64,000 bases of DNA from JAQWRV01 sp045564915 (lineage in GTDB: Bacteria > Pseudomonadota > Alphaproteobacteria > Rhodospirillales > Rhodospirillaceae), in NCBI GenBank assembly GCA_045564915.1, contig JBJLGL010000009.1:310001-374000 (forward strand), in the 5' to 3' direction. The translations under genes were made by a program, and so were the position numbers. Below the pieces are notes generated by a model. It had not been told where the DNA came from and did not search any database. It was given only the letters and a program-made list of their open reading frames with translations. Shown piece by piece: positions 36,450 through 45,309 of this stretch (positions are counted from its first letter, which is position 1; each line of letters opens with the position of its first letter).

Positions 36450-36911
36450 CTAAAGGTCTGGCCAGTCCACCAAATGCGTTTCTAAAGGACCGGCCTGTTT
36501 TTCCGAAATAGCTCGCCCACGGACAGAGACACATGCGGTGTGCACTGTATCCTGATGGCCCGATACCAACGGATGCCAATATGGCAGGGGCTTATTCTCT
36601 GCTAATAATCGATAGGCGCAGGTAGGTGGAAGCCAAGGTAATTTCCCGGCCATTTCAGGCGAGAGTTGTACGCAATCGGGAACCCTTGCCTTTCGTTTAA
36701 GATAATCAGTGCAGCGGCAGGTTGATAGATTGAGCAGCTTGCAGGCTACATTTGTGCTTAGTACTTCGTTCTTATCCTCATCCATGAGTTTGTGAAGGCA
36801 GCACTTGCCGCACCCATCACAAAGACTTTCCCACTCTGGCTGAGACATTTCAGCCAGAGTTTTTGTTTGCCAGAAAGGCAAAGTTCTAGGTCTTTCACTT
36901 TTTGATTTCAC
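36450..36911 (-). CDS. YcgN-type cysteine cluster protein (UPF0260)
   Basis: A 153-residue protein of the UPF0260/YcgN family. It is recognised by the N-terminal CDGCGKCCLHK cluster (four cysteines), a later TCRCTDY motif, the PDC segment and the PWLPPTCAYRLLA block that ends the core. The cysteines suggest a metal or iron-sulfur site; function undetermined. It overlaps the SCO1 gene by 4 bases upstream and precedes the YgjP-like gene by 2 bases, so all three are co-transcribed. Confidence 0.9.
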   Translation of the reverse strand: MKSKSERPRTLPFWQTKTLAEMSQPEWESLCDGCGKCCLHKLMDEDKNEVLSTNVACKLLNLSTCRCTDYLKRKARVPDCVQLSPEMAGKLPWLPPTCAYRLLAENKPLPYWHPLVSGHQDTVHTACVSVRGRAISEKQAGPLETHLVDWPDL

Positions 36912-37516
36912 AAAAGTCCTCTTAGCCGGACTGCCAACTCTTCTACAGTCACGTCCTTACTGAAGTGATCTATGTAGCGTCCACTGCGGTTCATCAAGTA
37001 TAAAAAGCCGGAATGGTTAACCGTGTAGTCGCCGTCCTCACCGCGGCTTTGCTGTTGGAAGAATACTCGATAGGCATTGGCTGCTTCTCTGACTTGCTCC
37101 AATGATCCAGTAAGCCCGGTCATGCGGGGATGAAAATGCCCAACATAATCAGCCATGACGTTGGGTGTATCTCGTGCGGGATCTAAGCTTATAAATAATG
37201 TTTGCACTAATTCACTTTTCCGCCCAGGCAGCATATCAATAGCATCAGAAACAGTTTGTAATGTCATTGGACATATGTCGGGACAATAGGTGAATCCAAA
37301 GTACACCAGACTATATTGGCCTAACAAAATATCCTCGCTAACATCAGCCCCAGTGTGGTCGCGTAATACAAAAGCGCCTCCGATATCTGCACTGCCGACA
37401 CCTTCAGCTCTGTTGCTCCCGGGGCGCAAGTTAGGAAGGTACAGTGCAAGAATCGTCACCGTCCCAATAACTATGATGCTAATCGTTAGAAGTCGCTTAG
37501 CTATAACTGAGTACAC
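36908..37516 (-). CDS. SCO1/SenC-family copper chaperone
   Basis: A 202-residue protein with one N-terminal membrane anchor (about 8-28) and a thioredoxin-like periplasmic domain. The copper ligands are C78 and C82 in TYCPDICPM and H168 in TVNHSGFLY. SCO proteins deliver copper to the CuA site of cytochrome c oxidase or handle thiol redox for it. The position directly after the cytochrome c maturation genes fits oxidase assembly. It starts at GTG 37516 with AGGAG six bases upstream. Confidence 0.93.
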   Translation of the reverse strand: MYSVIAKRLLTISIIVIGTVTILALYLPNLRPGSNRAEGVGSADIGGAFVLRDHTGADVSEDILLGQYSLVYFGFTYCPDICPMTLQTVSDAIDMLPGRKSELVQTLFISLDPARDTPNVMADYVGHFHPRMTGLTGSLEQVREAANAYRVFFQQQSRGEDGDYTVNHSGFLYLMNRSGRYIDHFSKDVTVEELAVRLRGLL

Positions 37517-37580
37517 GAATGGCTCCTATTTCAGCCGCAATCCAGGTTTTTATCTGATCAACAAAGCTTTCTTCAAACAT
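37497..37580 (-). CDS. Possible 27-codon leader ORF before SCO1 gene
   Basis: In the 79-base gap between ccmI and the SCO1 gene, an ATG at 37580 with AAGG six bases upstream opens a 27-residue frame (MFEESFVDQIKTWIAAEIGA...). It ends at a TAA inside the SCO1 gene and so overlaps the SCO1 start. It could be a translated leader that couples SCO1 translation. Its amino acids match nothing I know, and a frame of this length can arise by chance. Confidence 0.25.
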   Translation of the reverse strand: MFEESFVDQIKTWIAAEIGAIRVLSYS

Positions 37581-37595
37581 GGCGTGCCTTGAAAT

Positions 37596-39047
37596 CTAGC
37601 CAGGCAATTCTGCTAGCCTTTTTGCAACGGCATCCCGGGCAGAATCGCTGGGGGGCAAGATATTCATCAGACGAAGCCAAAGCGTACGCGCTAAGTCATT
37701 ATTGCCTGCGCTAGCTGCGGCTAATCCAGAAATGAAGAGGCCGTCTGGATTATTGCCATCTAGTGCAAGGATCTTGTTACTAAGTTCCACTATTTCATTT
37801 GTGATGGCGTCAGCCGACCCTACTGATTGCAAAAGAAGGTCGGCCAACTGCACATGGGGGGATACTGCATTGGGGCGCATTGAAATGGCTTGTCGATAGG
37901 CGTTAGCTGCTTTTGTGTTATTCCCTAAGACGCCGTATGAGCGGCCCAATTGCATCCATCCATCAAAATCTTCTGGTCCAAATTCCAGTCGAGCTTCTAA
38001 GCCACCCACCATTTCTTGAATCATCTCAAGTTCAGGACGAGAAAAGCGGCCAGCGATGCCGCTGACGTCAGGCCTGAAGTCGTCTTCATCGGCTTCAGGG
38101 GCCACCGTACTACTTTCTGGTTTCTTGGCTGTCTGGACAGGCCCGACGCTTGCCTCGGATGCGCCTGGACTATCAAAAGGATGCCGCGGAGCAACCGTCA
38201 TCGGCATTATACCTGCCGACATAGCAACTTCGCTCATTTGCTCCCGAACCATCGGAATCCAGGGCGCGTCGGTGGGGGCAGCTGCTGTCAAATCTCGCCA
38301 GATGGCAATTGCATCCCGAGATTCTCCAGCTTGGGCTCGAGCCAAGCCAAGATAAAAGCGCGCGCGCGCATCACTACGGTCAACCCTAAGGACTGCTTCC
38401 AAAACATTTACGGCTTCGAGTCCCACGGTACCGTTGTTTGAGGCGATCAAGACCTCACCCAATTCTGCCATTAGAACAATGTCTTGTGTGCCTGTAGAAA
38501 GTGCTCTGCGATATGCGGTAACGGCTTCGCTGATACGATTGGCCTGCCTATAGCTGCGGGCTAGTAACACCCAACCTTCAGTGCTATCTGGATTTTCTCG
38601 TAATCGGTCTGCCAGATTCTCAATTAGCACGTTCACATCTGCTTGGTCAGGATGGTCCAATGCTTCTGCCCTTCTCTCTTTGACTGGCAAGCTGGGCAAG
38701 CTAGGCGAACCAATAGACAGGTATATTGCTAGCGTGGCAAACGGAACAACGACACCTACTGCACTGACGGCACTCATACGGAGGGCTGGTGTGTTAGCAT
38801 TTGCGGCGGACTGGCCGCGACGGTCGGCTGCTAGTAAACGCCTCTGAATCTCAATCCGTGCTGTTTTCGCTTCTGCATTGGTTAGGACGCCCTCAGCTAG
38901 GTCGCGCTCAACTTCCACCAACTGCGCTTTATAAACAGCTTGATCAGCCTCTGTCTGGTCAGCAGTCAGGTCTGACCCACGCATAATAGGCAACAGCAAT
39001 ATAGCGACACACAATAGGGTTAAGAGGGCAAAGCTAACCCAAATCAT
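37596..39047 (-). CDS. ccmI: Cytochrome c biogenesis protein CcmI (TPR)
   Basis: The apocytochrome chaperone of System I, 483 residues. The N-terminus is membrane-embedded (residues 1-20, then a second segment near 90-110), as in CcmI/CycH. The rest is TPR-rich: GWVLLARSYRQANRISEAVTAY near 155-176 and WMQLGRSYGVLGNNTKAANAYR near 369-390 are clear TPR units. It follows ccmH by 1 base of overlap and is the last ccm gene in this run. Confidence 0.92.
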   Translation of the reverse strand: MIWVSFALLTLLCVAILLLPIMRGSDLTADQTEADQAVYKAQLVEVERDLAEGVLTNAEAKTARIEIQRRLLAADRRGQSAANANTPALRMSAVSAVGVVVPFATLAIYLSIGSPSLPSLPVKERRAEALDHPDQADVNVLIENLADRLRENPDSTEGWVLLARSYRQANRISEAVTAYRRALSTGTQDIVLMAELGEVLIASNNGTVGLEAVNVLEAVLRVDRSDARARFYLGLARAQAGESRDAIAIWRDLTAAAPTDAPWIPMVREQMSEVAMSAGIMPMTVAPRHPFDSPGASEASVGPVQTAKKPESSTVAPEADEDDFRPDVSGIAGRFSRPELEMIQEMVGGLEARLEFGPEDFDGWMQLGRSYGVLGNNTKAANAYRQAISMRPNAVSPHVQLADLLLQSVGSADAITNEIVELSNKILALDGNNPDGLFISGLAAASAGNNDLARTLWLRLMNILPPSDSARDAVAKRLAELPG

Positions 39048-39508
39048 TATACTTCCCTGTTCTCACTTAGAAGCTGTTCAAGACGTCTCTGTTCTTTTGT
39101 GGATAAATTCTCAGTCTCTCCTCGTTTACTTTTTCGCATAACACGAACAACTACAAAACTACCAAACAACATAATGATAGCTGGACCAAACCAGAGCAAT
39201 GCGGTTTGTGCATTCACCCGTGGGCGTAACAAGACAAAGTCACCATAGCGATTGACCATATAGGAGAGCACTTGTTCTTTTGTGTCGCCTGCGTTGACGC
39301 GTTGACGTACTAACCTACGCATATCCTTTGCCAGGGTTGCGTGTGATTCGTCGATAGTTTCGTTCTGACAGACCACACACCTTAGGTCCTTACTTATGGC
39401 TCTGGCGCGAGCCTCCATTACCGGGTCATCCAACACCTCATCGGGCTCAACAGCAGCAGTTTGAGAGAAAAAAAGAATTCCAAGAACCATTAGCAACGGC
39501 TTTATCAT
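39047..39508 (-). CDS. ccmH: Cytochrome c-type biogenesis protein CcmH
   Basis: A 153-residue thiol-reducing component of the haem lyase complex. It has a signal peptide, then the family motif LRCVVCQNETIDES (C44-x2-C47) in the periplasmic domain, and a C-terminal membrane helix (about 105-128). It overlaps ccmG by 4 bases and ccmI by 1 base. It works with CcmG to keep the apocytochrome CxxCH motif reduced for haem attachment by CcmF. Confidence 0.95.
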   Translation of the reverse strand: MIKPLLMVLGILFFSQTAAVEPDEVLDDPVMEARARAISKDLRCVVCQNETIDESHATLAKDMRRLVRQRVNAGDTKEQVLSYMVNRYGDFVLLRPRVNAQTALLWFGPAIIMLFGSFVVVRVMRKSKRGETENLSTKEQRRLEQLLSENREV

Positions 39509-40065
39509 TGACGAAGCTTATCAATTAATGGCGCGATTGTGTTCTGCCAGGCCTCTTGTGTTATGGGGCCAGTGTGCTTGTAACGGATAAAACCATTACC
39601 ATCGATAACAAAGGTTTCCGGTGCTCCAGTGACACCAAATGCAATCGCGGCCTCGCTGACAGGATCCTGACCGATCAAATCATAGGGATCACCGTTGCGA
39701 GCCAGCCATCGCAAGCTAGCTTTGGGATCATCTCTCCAAGCGATGCCGTGCAAGGAAAGCTCGGTTTGAGCCGCAAGATCCATAAGTAAAGGATGCTCGG
39801 CCAGACAGGCTACGCACCAAGAACCCCAAACATTCACTAGGCTTACGGCCTGTTTAAGGTCTTCCGTCTTCAAACCTAGACCGCGCTGCGGGAGCGGCGG
39901 CAAGTCGATCGGAGGAACTGGTGTGTCCAACAAAACTGTGGGCACCAGATTGGGGTCTTGGCCGCTCTGGACATCAATCAAGCGTTTAGCAAAGACACCC
40001 ACAAGCGCCACCAAAATAATAATGGGTAAAAGCGTTGTCCAACGAGTTTGCTTTACAACCGCCAT
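39505..40065 (-). CDS. ccmG: Thiol:disulfide interchange protein CcmG/DsbE
   Basis: A membrane-anchored periplasmic thioredoxin, 186 residues, with a single N-terminal helix (about 9-26). The active site is C84 and C87 in WGSWCVACLAEHP, followed by GVTGAPETFVID with the cis-proline loop. It reduces apocytochrome or CcmH in cytochrome c maturation. It lies 6 bases after ccmF. Confidence 0.95.
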   Translation of the reverse strand: MAVVKQTRWTTLLPIIILVALVGVFAKRLIDVQSGQDPNLVPTVLLDTPVPPIDLPPLPQRGLGLKTEDLKQAVSLVNVWGSWCVACLAEHPLLMDLAAQTELSLHGIAWRDDPKASLRWLARNGDPYDLIGQDPVSEAAIAFGVTGAPETFVIDGNGFIRYKHTGPITQEAWQNTIAPLIDKLRQ

Positions 40066-40071
40066 AACTCT

Positions 40072-42069
40072 TTATGCTCCGGCTACTATCCTGGCTGGTT
40101 CTGGGATTCTTTCGGATGTCCGCGCTGCGCCGATGCGGTGTTTGCGATCACTCAAAGAAGTTGCACCCCCAAAGCCCATTAATAATACACCGTACCAAAG
40201 AAACGGAACAAAGGGTTCAAAGTAGACCCGCACCACATACTGGCCAGATTCGTCTGGGCCATCTCCTAACACCAAATATAGATCTGCCCAGAATGTCGTA
40301 TGAATTGCGGCTTCAGTTGTTTGTTGTATTGGTTGATCGTAGACGCGGCGTTCCGGTGTTAGGGTTATGTGCTTTCCCTTTCGGATGGCTGTGAAATTAC
40401 CTTGGAGTGATTCATAGTTAGCACCACGTATAACGTCTGCGCCATCTAAAGTTATATTGAATCCTGCAACCGTGATGGAATCTCCAGGCATCATTTCTAG
40501 AATGTTTTCCTGTTTCCATGCACTTGAGCCAGACACGCCGGCGATCAAGAAGGACATGCCCAAATGTGCAATGGTCATGCCATAACTCGCCCGCCGAATG
40601 GATTTGGCTCGCCGCCAACTTTCATCTAAGGGTGCTTTGAATAGATGAACCCGACGCATCCATTCAAATAGCGTCGATGCTGCCAGCCAAGCTGCTAAAC
40701 CCATACCCGCTGATCCGGCAACATCTATCATCGAAGTTCCGCTAAGAATGATTGCGACAGTAAAGGCAAGGACTACTGCAGCGATGGCTGTGCGAAGACG
40801 GCCGAATACACCTTTCAAATCACTGCGCTTCCACGTCATTAAGGGGCCTATTCCCATAAGAATAGCTAACGGCACCATCAACGGGACGAAGACAGTATTG
40901 AAATAAGGCGCCCCGACCGAAAGCTTTCCTAATTCCAAAGCTTCAGCAATCAGTGGATATAAAGTGCCAAGGAGCACAGTAGCGGCCGCCGTAGCGAGAA
41001 AGAGATTGTTGATGAGTAAGCTACCTTCCCGGGAGATGGGCGCAAACAAACCACCTTGCTCCATAGCCGGGGCTCGGACTGCATACAAGATTAATGACCC
41101 ACCAACAGCTACACTGAGTAGAGCTAGTATGAATACACCGCGCGTAGGATCGGCAGCAAAAGCATGGACGGAGGTCAGAATGCCAGAACGGACCAAGAAA
41201 GTGCCTAGAAGACTCAATGAGAAGGTGACTATAGCCAGTAAGATTGTCCAGCTTTTCAGTGCTTCCCGTTTTTCAACGACGATCGCTGAGTGCAACAGTG
41301 CGGTACCTGTTAGCCAGGGAATGAACGACGCGTTCTCAACTGGATCCCAAAACCACCAGCCACCCCAACCGAGTTCATAGTAGGCCCACCAAGATCCTAG
41401 ACCAATCCCAAGTGTAAGAGAGGACCATGCTGCCAGTGTCCACGGCCGAACCCAACGTGCCCATGCAGCATCCACTCGACCCTCAAGCAATGCTGCTATA
41501 GCAAATGAAAACGCCATGGAGAAACCGACATAGCCCAGATATAGCATGGGTGGATGTAAGGCCAGGCCAGGGTCTTGCAGTAATGGGTTTAATCCCTGGC
41601 CTTGTGCCGGCGCCGGGTCAAGTCTGAGAAACGGGTTTGACGTAAAAAGAATAAACGCTAAAAAACCTGCGCCGATCATGCCCTGCACAGATAATGCGCG
41701 TGACTTTAGGCGGTCTGGAAGGTTCTTGCCAAAAGCCGCAACAGTAGCGCCGAAAATCGCAAGGATAAGCACCCAAAGGACCAGTGATCCCTCGTGGTTT
41801 CCCCATACCCCCGAAATTTTATAAAGCAAGGGTTTAGCAGTGTGCGAGTTCTCAAATACATTGATGACAGAAAAATCAGATACGATAAAAGCGTGGGTCA
41901 GCGCGGCGAATGCCGTACCTATCAAGAGCATCTGCAATATGGCAGCTGGTCCTGCGACTGCCATCAATGCTGCGTCTCGGCGCTGCGCACCAATCAGCGG
42001 AATACAGGCCTGAACTAATGCCACCGGCAAAGCCAGAGCCAGTGTAAAATGTCCGAACTCTGGGTTCAT
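40072..42069 (-). CDS. ccmF: Haem lyase CcmF
   Basis: A large polytopic haem-handling protein of the cytochrome c haem lyase, 665 residues from ATG 42069. That start gives MNPEFGHFTLALALPVA and overlaps the ccmE stop as ATGA; the frame is open 21 codons further but inside ccmE. The WWD haem-binding domain is visible as GWGGWWFWDPVENASFIPWL, with HEGSLVLWVLIL before it. About a dozen or more membrane helices are present. It covalently attaches haem delivered by CcmE. Confidence 0.96.
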   Translation of the reverse strand: MNPEFGHFTLALALPVALVQACIPLIGAQRRDAALMAVAGPAAILQMLLIGTAFAALTHAFIVSDFSVINVFENSHTAKPLLYKISGVWGNHEGSLVLWVLILAIFGATVAAFGKNLPDRLKSRALSVQGMIGAGFLAFILFTSNPFLRLDPAPAQGQGLNPLLQDPGLALHPPMLYLGYVGFSMAFSFAIAALLEGRVDAAWARWVRPWTLAAWSSLTLGIGLGSWWAYYELGWGGWWFWDPVENASFIPWLTGTALLHSAIVVEKREALKSWTILLAIVTFSLSLLGTFLVRSGILTSVHAFAADPTRGVFILALLSVAVGGSLILYAVRAPAMEQGGLFAPISREGSLLINNLFLATAAATVLLGTLYPLIAEALELGKLSVGAPYFNTVFVPLMVPLAILMGIGPLMTWKRSDLKGVFGRLRTAIAAVVLAFTVAIILSGTSMIDVAGSAGMGLAAWLAASTLFEWMRRVHLFKAPLDESWRRAKSIRRASYGMTIAHLGMSFLIAGVSGSSAWKQENILEMMPGDSITVAGFNITLDGADVIRGANYESLQGNFTAIRKGKHITLTPERRVYDQPIQQTTEAAIHTTFWADLYLVLGDGPDESGQYVVRVYFEPFVPFLWYGVLLMGFGGATSLSDRKHRIGAARTSERIPEPARIVAGA

Positions 42070-42548
42070 GGTGTGCCAGCTTTCACCATAGCGGATCCAC
42101 CGTCTTCTGGTATGTTTTCGGCAGGCCGCCATTCGCCGGCGGCCTTCAAGGCATCGGCAACTTCTGGCGGCATGTAATTTTCGTCATGTTTGGCCATAAT
42201 ATCATTGGCTTGAAATACTCCGTTAGCCAAAAGGATTCCTTCGGCTACAATACCTTGTCCCTCCCTAAATAAATCAGGCAGAATTCCTCGGTAAATGATC
42301 GGCAAGTTCTCAGCAGTGTCGGTTACAGTGAATCTTACTGTGTCGCCGTCTTTAGCTACGGTGCCAGCTTGAACCAAGCCGCCAATACGGATGCGTTGGC
42401 CAGTAATGGCTGTTTTCTGTCTTAAGTCAGATGGGCTATAGAAGAAGACGATGCTGTCTTCAAAGGCGGTTAGCACTAAGGCAATCCCCGTCGCGAGGGC
42501 CAGCCCACCAAGTAAAATAAAATAGAGACGCTGGGTCTTACGCTTCAC
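42066..42548 (-). CDS. ccmE: Haem chaperone CcmE
   Basis: A periplasmic haem chaperone of 160 residues with one N-terminal helix (about 8-27). Haem binds covalently at H121 in the conserved KHDENYMPPEV motif, with Y125 as axial ligand. It takes haem from the CcmABCD release complex to CcmF. It sits between ccmD (21-base gap) and ccmF (4-base overlap). Confidence 0.96.
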   Translation of the reverse strand: MKRKTQRLYFILLGGLALATGIALVLTAFEDSIVFFYSPSDLRQKTAITGQRIRIGGLVQAGTVAKDGDTVRFTVTDTAENLPIIYRGILPDLFREGQGIVAEGILLANGVFQANDIMAKHDENYMPPEVADALKAAGEWRPAENIPEDGGSAMVKAGTP

Positions 42549-42569
42549 AGAAGCTTTACTCCTAAATGT

Positions 42570-42761
42570 CTATAAATCATCTTGTGTGGCACTGTCCGAA
42601 TCACTTGGTAGCTGTAAAAGGTCTAGCTCAGCCTGCTTCATCTTCATGGTGCGTCGATACAGATACCAAACCCCAAAAACCCCTATTGCCGCAAGAGCGT
42701 AGGCCGGCCAGACAAAAAATCCGTAGCCACCCATATCCATAAACGTTCTAATTTGATCCAC
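42570..42761 (-). CDS. ccmD: Haem exporter protein CcmD
   Basis: A small single-pass membrane protein, 63 residues, with the CcmD pattern: a short MGGYGFFVWPAYALA helix followed by a charged RRTMKMKQAE cytoplasmic part. It helps CcmABC release haem-loaded CcmE. Its position between ccmC and ccmE supports the call. Confidence 0.92.
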   Translation of the reverse strand: MDQIRTFMDMGGYGFFVWPAYALAAIGVFGVWYLYRRTMKMKQAELDLLQLPSDSDSATQDDL

Positions 42762-42797
42762 GAGTATGCCAAAGCCCTTTTGATTAAGATATGGGGT

Positions 42798-43511
42798 TCA
42801 GACGCCGCGCATCAAGCGCACAGACCGGACTTTTGCCGTGAGGACCTGCGCACGGACTCCCATAAAAACCACTAAGATGTAGAACGCCTGGAAGGCTGCC
42901 ACCATCAGAAAAAGCGGCAGTAGCATATCTGACGCAACCGAAACCCCAGCCATTGAAAAGATTGACGGTTGATGTAGGGAGTTCCACCAGTCCACGGAAA
43001 ACTTTATAATGGGCAAGTTTACAGATCCAACCAAAGCAAGAATTGCGGCGGCCTTGTCTCCTTGTTCGGGTCGGTCAAAGGCATCTCCGAGTGCGATATA
43101 GCCAACATATAGAAAGAACAGTACTAGCATAGAAGTCAGTCGTGCATCCCAAACCCACGGAGTGCCCCACATGGGTTCGCCCCACAGCATGCCTGTCAGC
43201 AGGCATAGCCCTGCAAACATGGCTCCAATAGGGGCAGAGGCGCGAGCTAGCATATTAGCCACTGGGTGCCGCCAGATTAGAAATGACGCACTGCCTGCAG
43301 CCATCACGCCGTAGCAGAACAAGCTCATCCAGGCGGCAGGGACATGGATGTACATAATCCGAACTGTGTCACCCTGCTGGTAATCGGGCGGCGAGAAAAT
43401 AAGCGCAATTGGCAGACCGAGTGCAAAACAGATCACACATAAGCCGACAGCCCAAGGGTGAATACTGTCGCCGAGCTTCAAGAAGCGGTTGGGGTTGGCT
43501 AGTGCGTGCAT
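42798..43511 (-). CDS. ccmC: Haem exporter protein CcmC
   Basis: A polytopic membrane protein of 237 residues with six helices and the WWD-type motif WGEPMWGTPWVWDARLTSM (about 120-138) that positions haem for transfer to CcmE. The start MHALANPNRFLKLGD is typical. It is 60 bases downstream of ccmB. Confidence 0.95.
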   Translation of the reverse strand: MHALANPNRFLKLGDSIHPWAVGLCVICFALGLPIALIFSPPDYQQGDTVRIMYIHVPAAWMSLFCYGVMAAGSASFLIWRHPVANMLARASAPIGAMFAGLCLLTGMLWGEPMWGTPWVWDARLTSMLVLFFLYVGYIALGDAFDRPEQGDKAAAILALVGSVNLPIIKFSVDWWNSLHQPSIFSMAGVSVASDMLLPLFLMVAAFQAFYILVVFMGVRAQVLTAKVRSVRLMRGV

Positions 43512-43571
43512 GGCGGCAAGGCTTAACCGTTCCAGGCGGGTATGCCAACTGGAATCGGGGGCATGGGGGCT

Positions 43572-44240
43572 CTATTCAGCAGAAACCTGTACTGCGACAG
43601 CTGCGGCCCAAGGGCACAAGGATACAGAAATAAGGAGAAGGCCTGCGAGCACCGTATATAGACCTGAAGCTTCAAGGCCCATGACCGAAGCATCAATAGC
43701 ACCTACCCCAAAGATCAGCACTGGAATATACAGTGGCAGGACTACTAGGGGCATTAGAATGCCGCGCCTTCGGGCGCCTAGGGTTAAGGCTGCACCCACT
43801 GCGCCAATCAAGCTAAGGGTGGGCGTGCCCATGGCCAGGGCCATAAGCATGGGTAGGGTCGAGTTGCTCGGCAATTGCAGGGTGATGCCTAAAAGTGGTG
43901 CCATAAGAGTCAGGGGTAGGCCCGTAGTAAGCCAATGGGATAGCGCCTTAGCAATCACCATGACGGTAGGAGGAACAGGAGAGGTCAGTAATAGGTCCAG
44001 CGACCCATCTTTTTCATCATCTGAAAACATGTGATCAAGGGATAAAAGGGCAGCAAGAAGGGCCGTTACCCATATAATGCCAGCTCCAATACGGCTAAGT
44101 ACACTGGGTTCAGGCCCAATACCGAATGGGAACATGGTTACAGTAATGGCAAAAAAACCTACCACCATGATGCTATCTGAGCGTTGTCGCACAGATAGCC
44201 TTAGCTCACGTCTGATCAAGGCTATTAAACGGGTCACCAC
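43572..44240 (-). CDS. ccmB: Haem exporter protein CcmB
   Basis: A 222-residue membrane subunit of the CcmAB ABC complex that powers release of holo-CcmE. The start LIALIRRELRLSVRQRSDS and the LLSLDHMFSDDEKDGSLDLLLTSP loop (residues around 64-87) are characteristic. It overlaps ccmA by 7 bases. Confidence 0.95.
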   Translation of the reverse strand: MVTRLIALIRRELRLSVRQRSDSIMVVGFFAITVTMFPFGIGPEPSVLSRIGAGIIWVTALLAALLSLDHMFSDDEKDGSLDLLLTSPVPPTVMVIAKALSHWLTTGLPLTLMAPLLGITLQLPSNSTLPMLMALAMGTPTLSLIGAVGAALTLGARRRGILMPLVVLPLYIPVLIFGVGAIDASVMGLEASGLYTVLAGLLLISVSLCPWAAAVAVQVSAE

Positions 44241-44872
44241 AAAACCTCTTGGGCACGTGCTTCATAAGTGGTCATGGTTATATTTTGGCTCGCAAAAAAA
44301 CCGGGCTCTTGATGGGTAGCTAGGATTATAATCCCGCCTTTAGCAATGTGGTTTGAGAATATGCCGTCAACCCTGGCAACGTTGCCAGTGTCGAGGGTCG
44401 TATAGGGCTCATCCAGAATCCAGACCGGCGCATTTCCGAGTGCGAGCCGGCTTAAGCCGGCGCGCCGCCGCCACCCTGCTGAGAGTAGGTCTACCGGCAT
44501 ATTTCTGACTGTAGAGAGTTCAAAACTATCTATGGCACCTTTGACATCATTCTCGGGGGCCGCGTAGATAGCCGCCCAAAACGCTAAGTTCTCCTCCACG
44601 GTCAAACCACTCTTGAGCCCATCCCGGTGCCCAGAAAACCGCATAGCCGACTTCTCACAAGGGGTTCGGATAACTGTTCCTGTCTCAGGCAGGGCTAGAC
44701 CGGCCAGAATTCGTAGGAGGGTAGATTTGCCGCTGCCATTCGGGCCCGTAATGGTAATGGCATCTCCTGGCCCAGCCGAAAATGACAGGCCGCGGAAAAT
44801 CAATCTTCCGCCCCGTTGAGCTGCCAAATCAGAAACCACGAGACTGGGAGGTGATGAGGTATTTTTCAGCAT
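44234..44872 (-). CDS. ccmA: Haem exporter ATP-binding protein CcmA
   Basis: The ATPase of the CcmAB complex. Walker A GPNGSGKSTLLRILAG, the ABC signature region LSAGWRRRAGLSRLAL and Walker B VWILDEPYTTLD are clear. I place the start at ATG 44872 (212 residues); a TTG at 44890 would add six residues. It is the first gene of the long minus-strand run ccmABCDEFGHI-SCO1-YcgN-YgjP, a single likely transcription unit. Confidence 0.94.
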   Translation of the reverse strand: MLKNTSSPPSLVVSDLAAQRGGRLIFRGLSFSAGPGDAITITGPNGSGKSTLLRILAGLALPETGTVIRTPCEKSAMRFSGHRDGLKSGLTVEENLAFWAAIYAAPENDVKGAIDSFELSTVRNMPVDLLSAGWRRRAGLSRLALGNAPVWILDEPYTTLDTGNVARVDGIFSNHIAKGGIIILATHQEPGFFASQNITMTTYEARAQEVLW

Positions 44873-45309
44873 GACCGGCACAATAACCAATCAGCCAGGG
44901 ATTTCTCTAAAAAACGGCGGTAATTGATCCAAAAAAGGGGTGTATTTGGGATCGGTCGCCGAGGTTGCCGGTCACGCAGCATTTTGGCTCCGCGAATAGC
45001 CTGAAAGTGGATCCAATCTACCCAGTTAATGTCGGAACTGCGATTGGATGGTGCTGATATTAAGTTAAAACCTGGAATGATTAAGGGATCTAGCGCAATT
45101 TAAGGTTCCAGCACCTATGTGGTTTGCGACGAACTGTATTGCTTCTCTGTCTCATACCTTACTAAAGACCGACTAAGAGGCACCCTTACACACCCCACTA
45201 GACAAGTATTTGGGGATGTGGATGATGCGGCCAAAAGGTTAGACCACAGCAGTTAACCTGGGAAAACAATCGCTAAACATTTTAAGATTAGAGGAAAAGA
45301 GATACTGCT
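44873..45309. other. Divergent ccmA / acnA promoter region
   Basis: These 437 bases lie between two divergent start codons and must hold promoters for the ccm operon and for acnA. No gene was found. Two inverted repeats are visible: ATCCAATC with GATTGGAT (45011-45049, 23-base loop) and AGGTTA with TAACCT (45236-45259, 12-base loop), the second about 50 bases before the acnA start. Either could be an operator; neither matches a site I can name. Confidence 0.45.

Noticed and set aside
36448..36579. Longer start for the YgjP-like protease
   Set aside because: The added residues are the antisense-free overlap with the YcgN gene in another frame and do not resemble the family; GTG 36447 fits the spacing.
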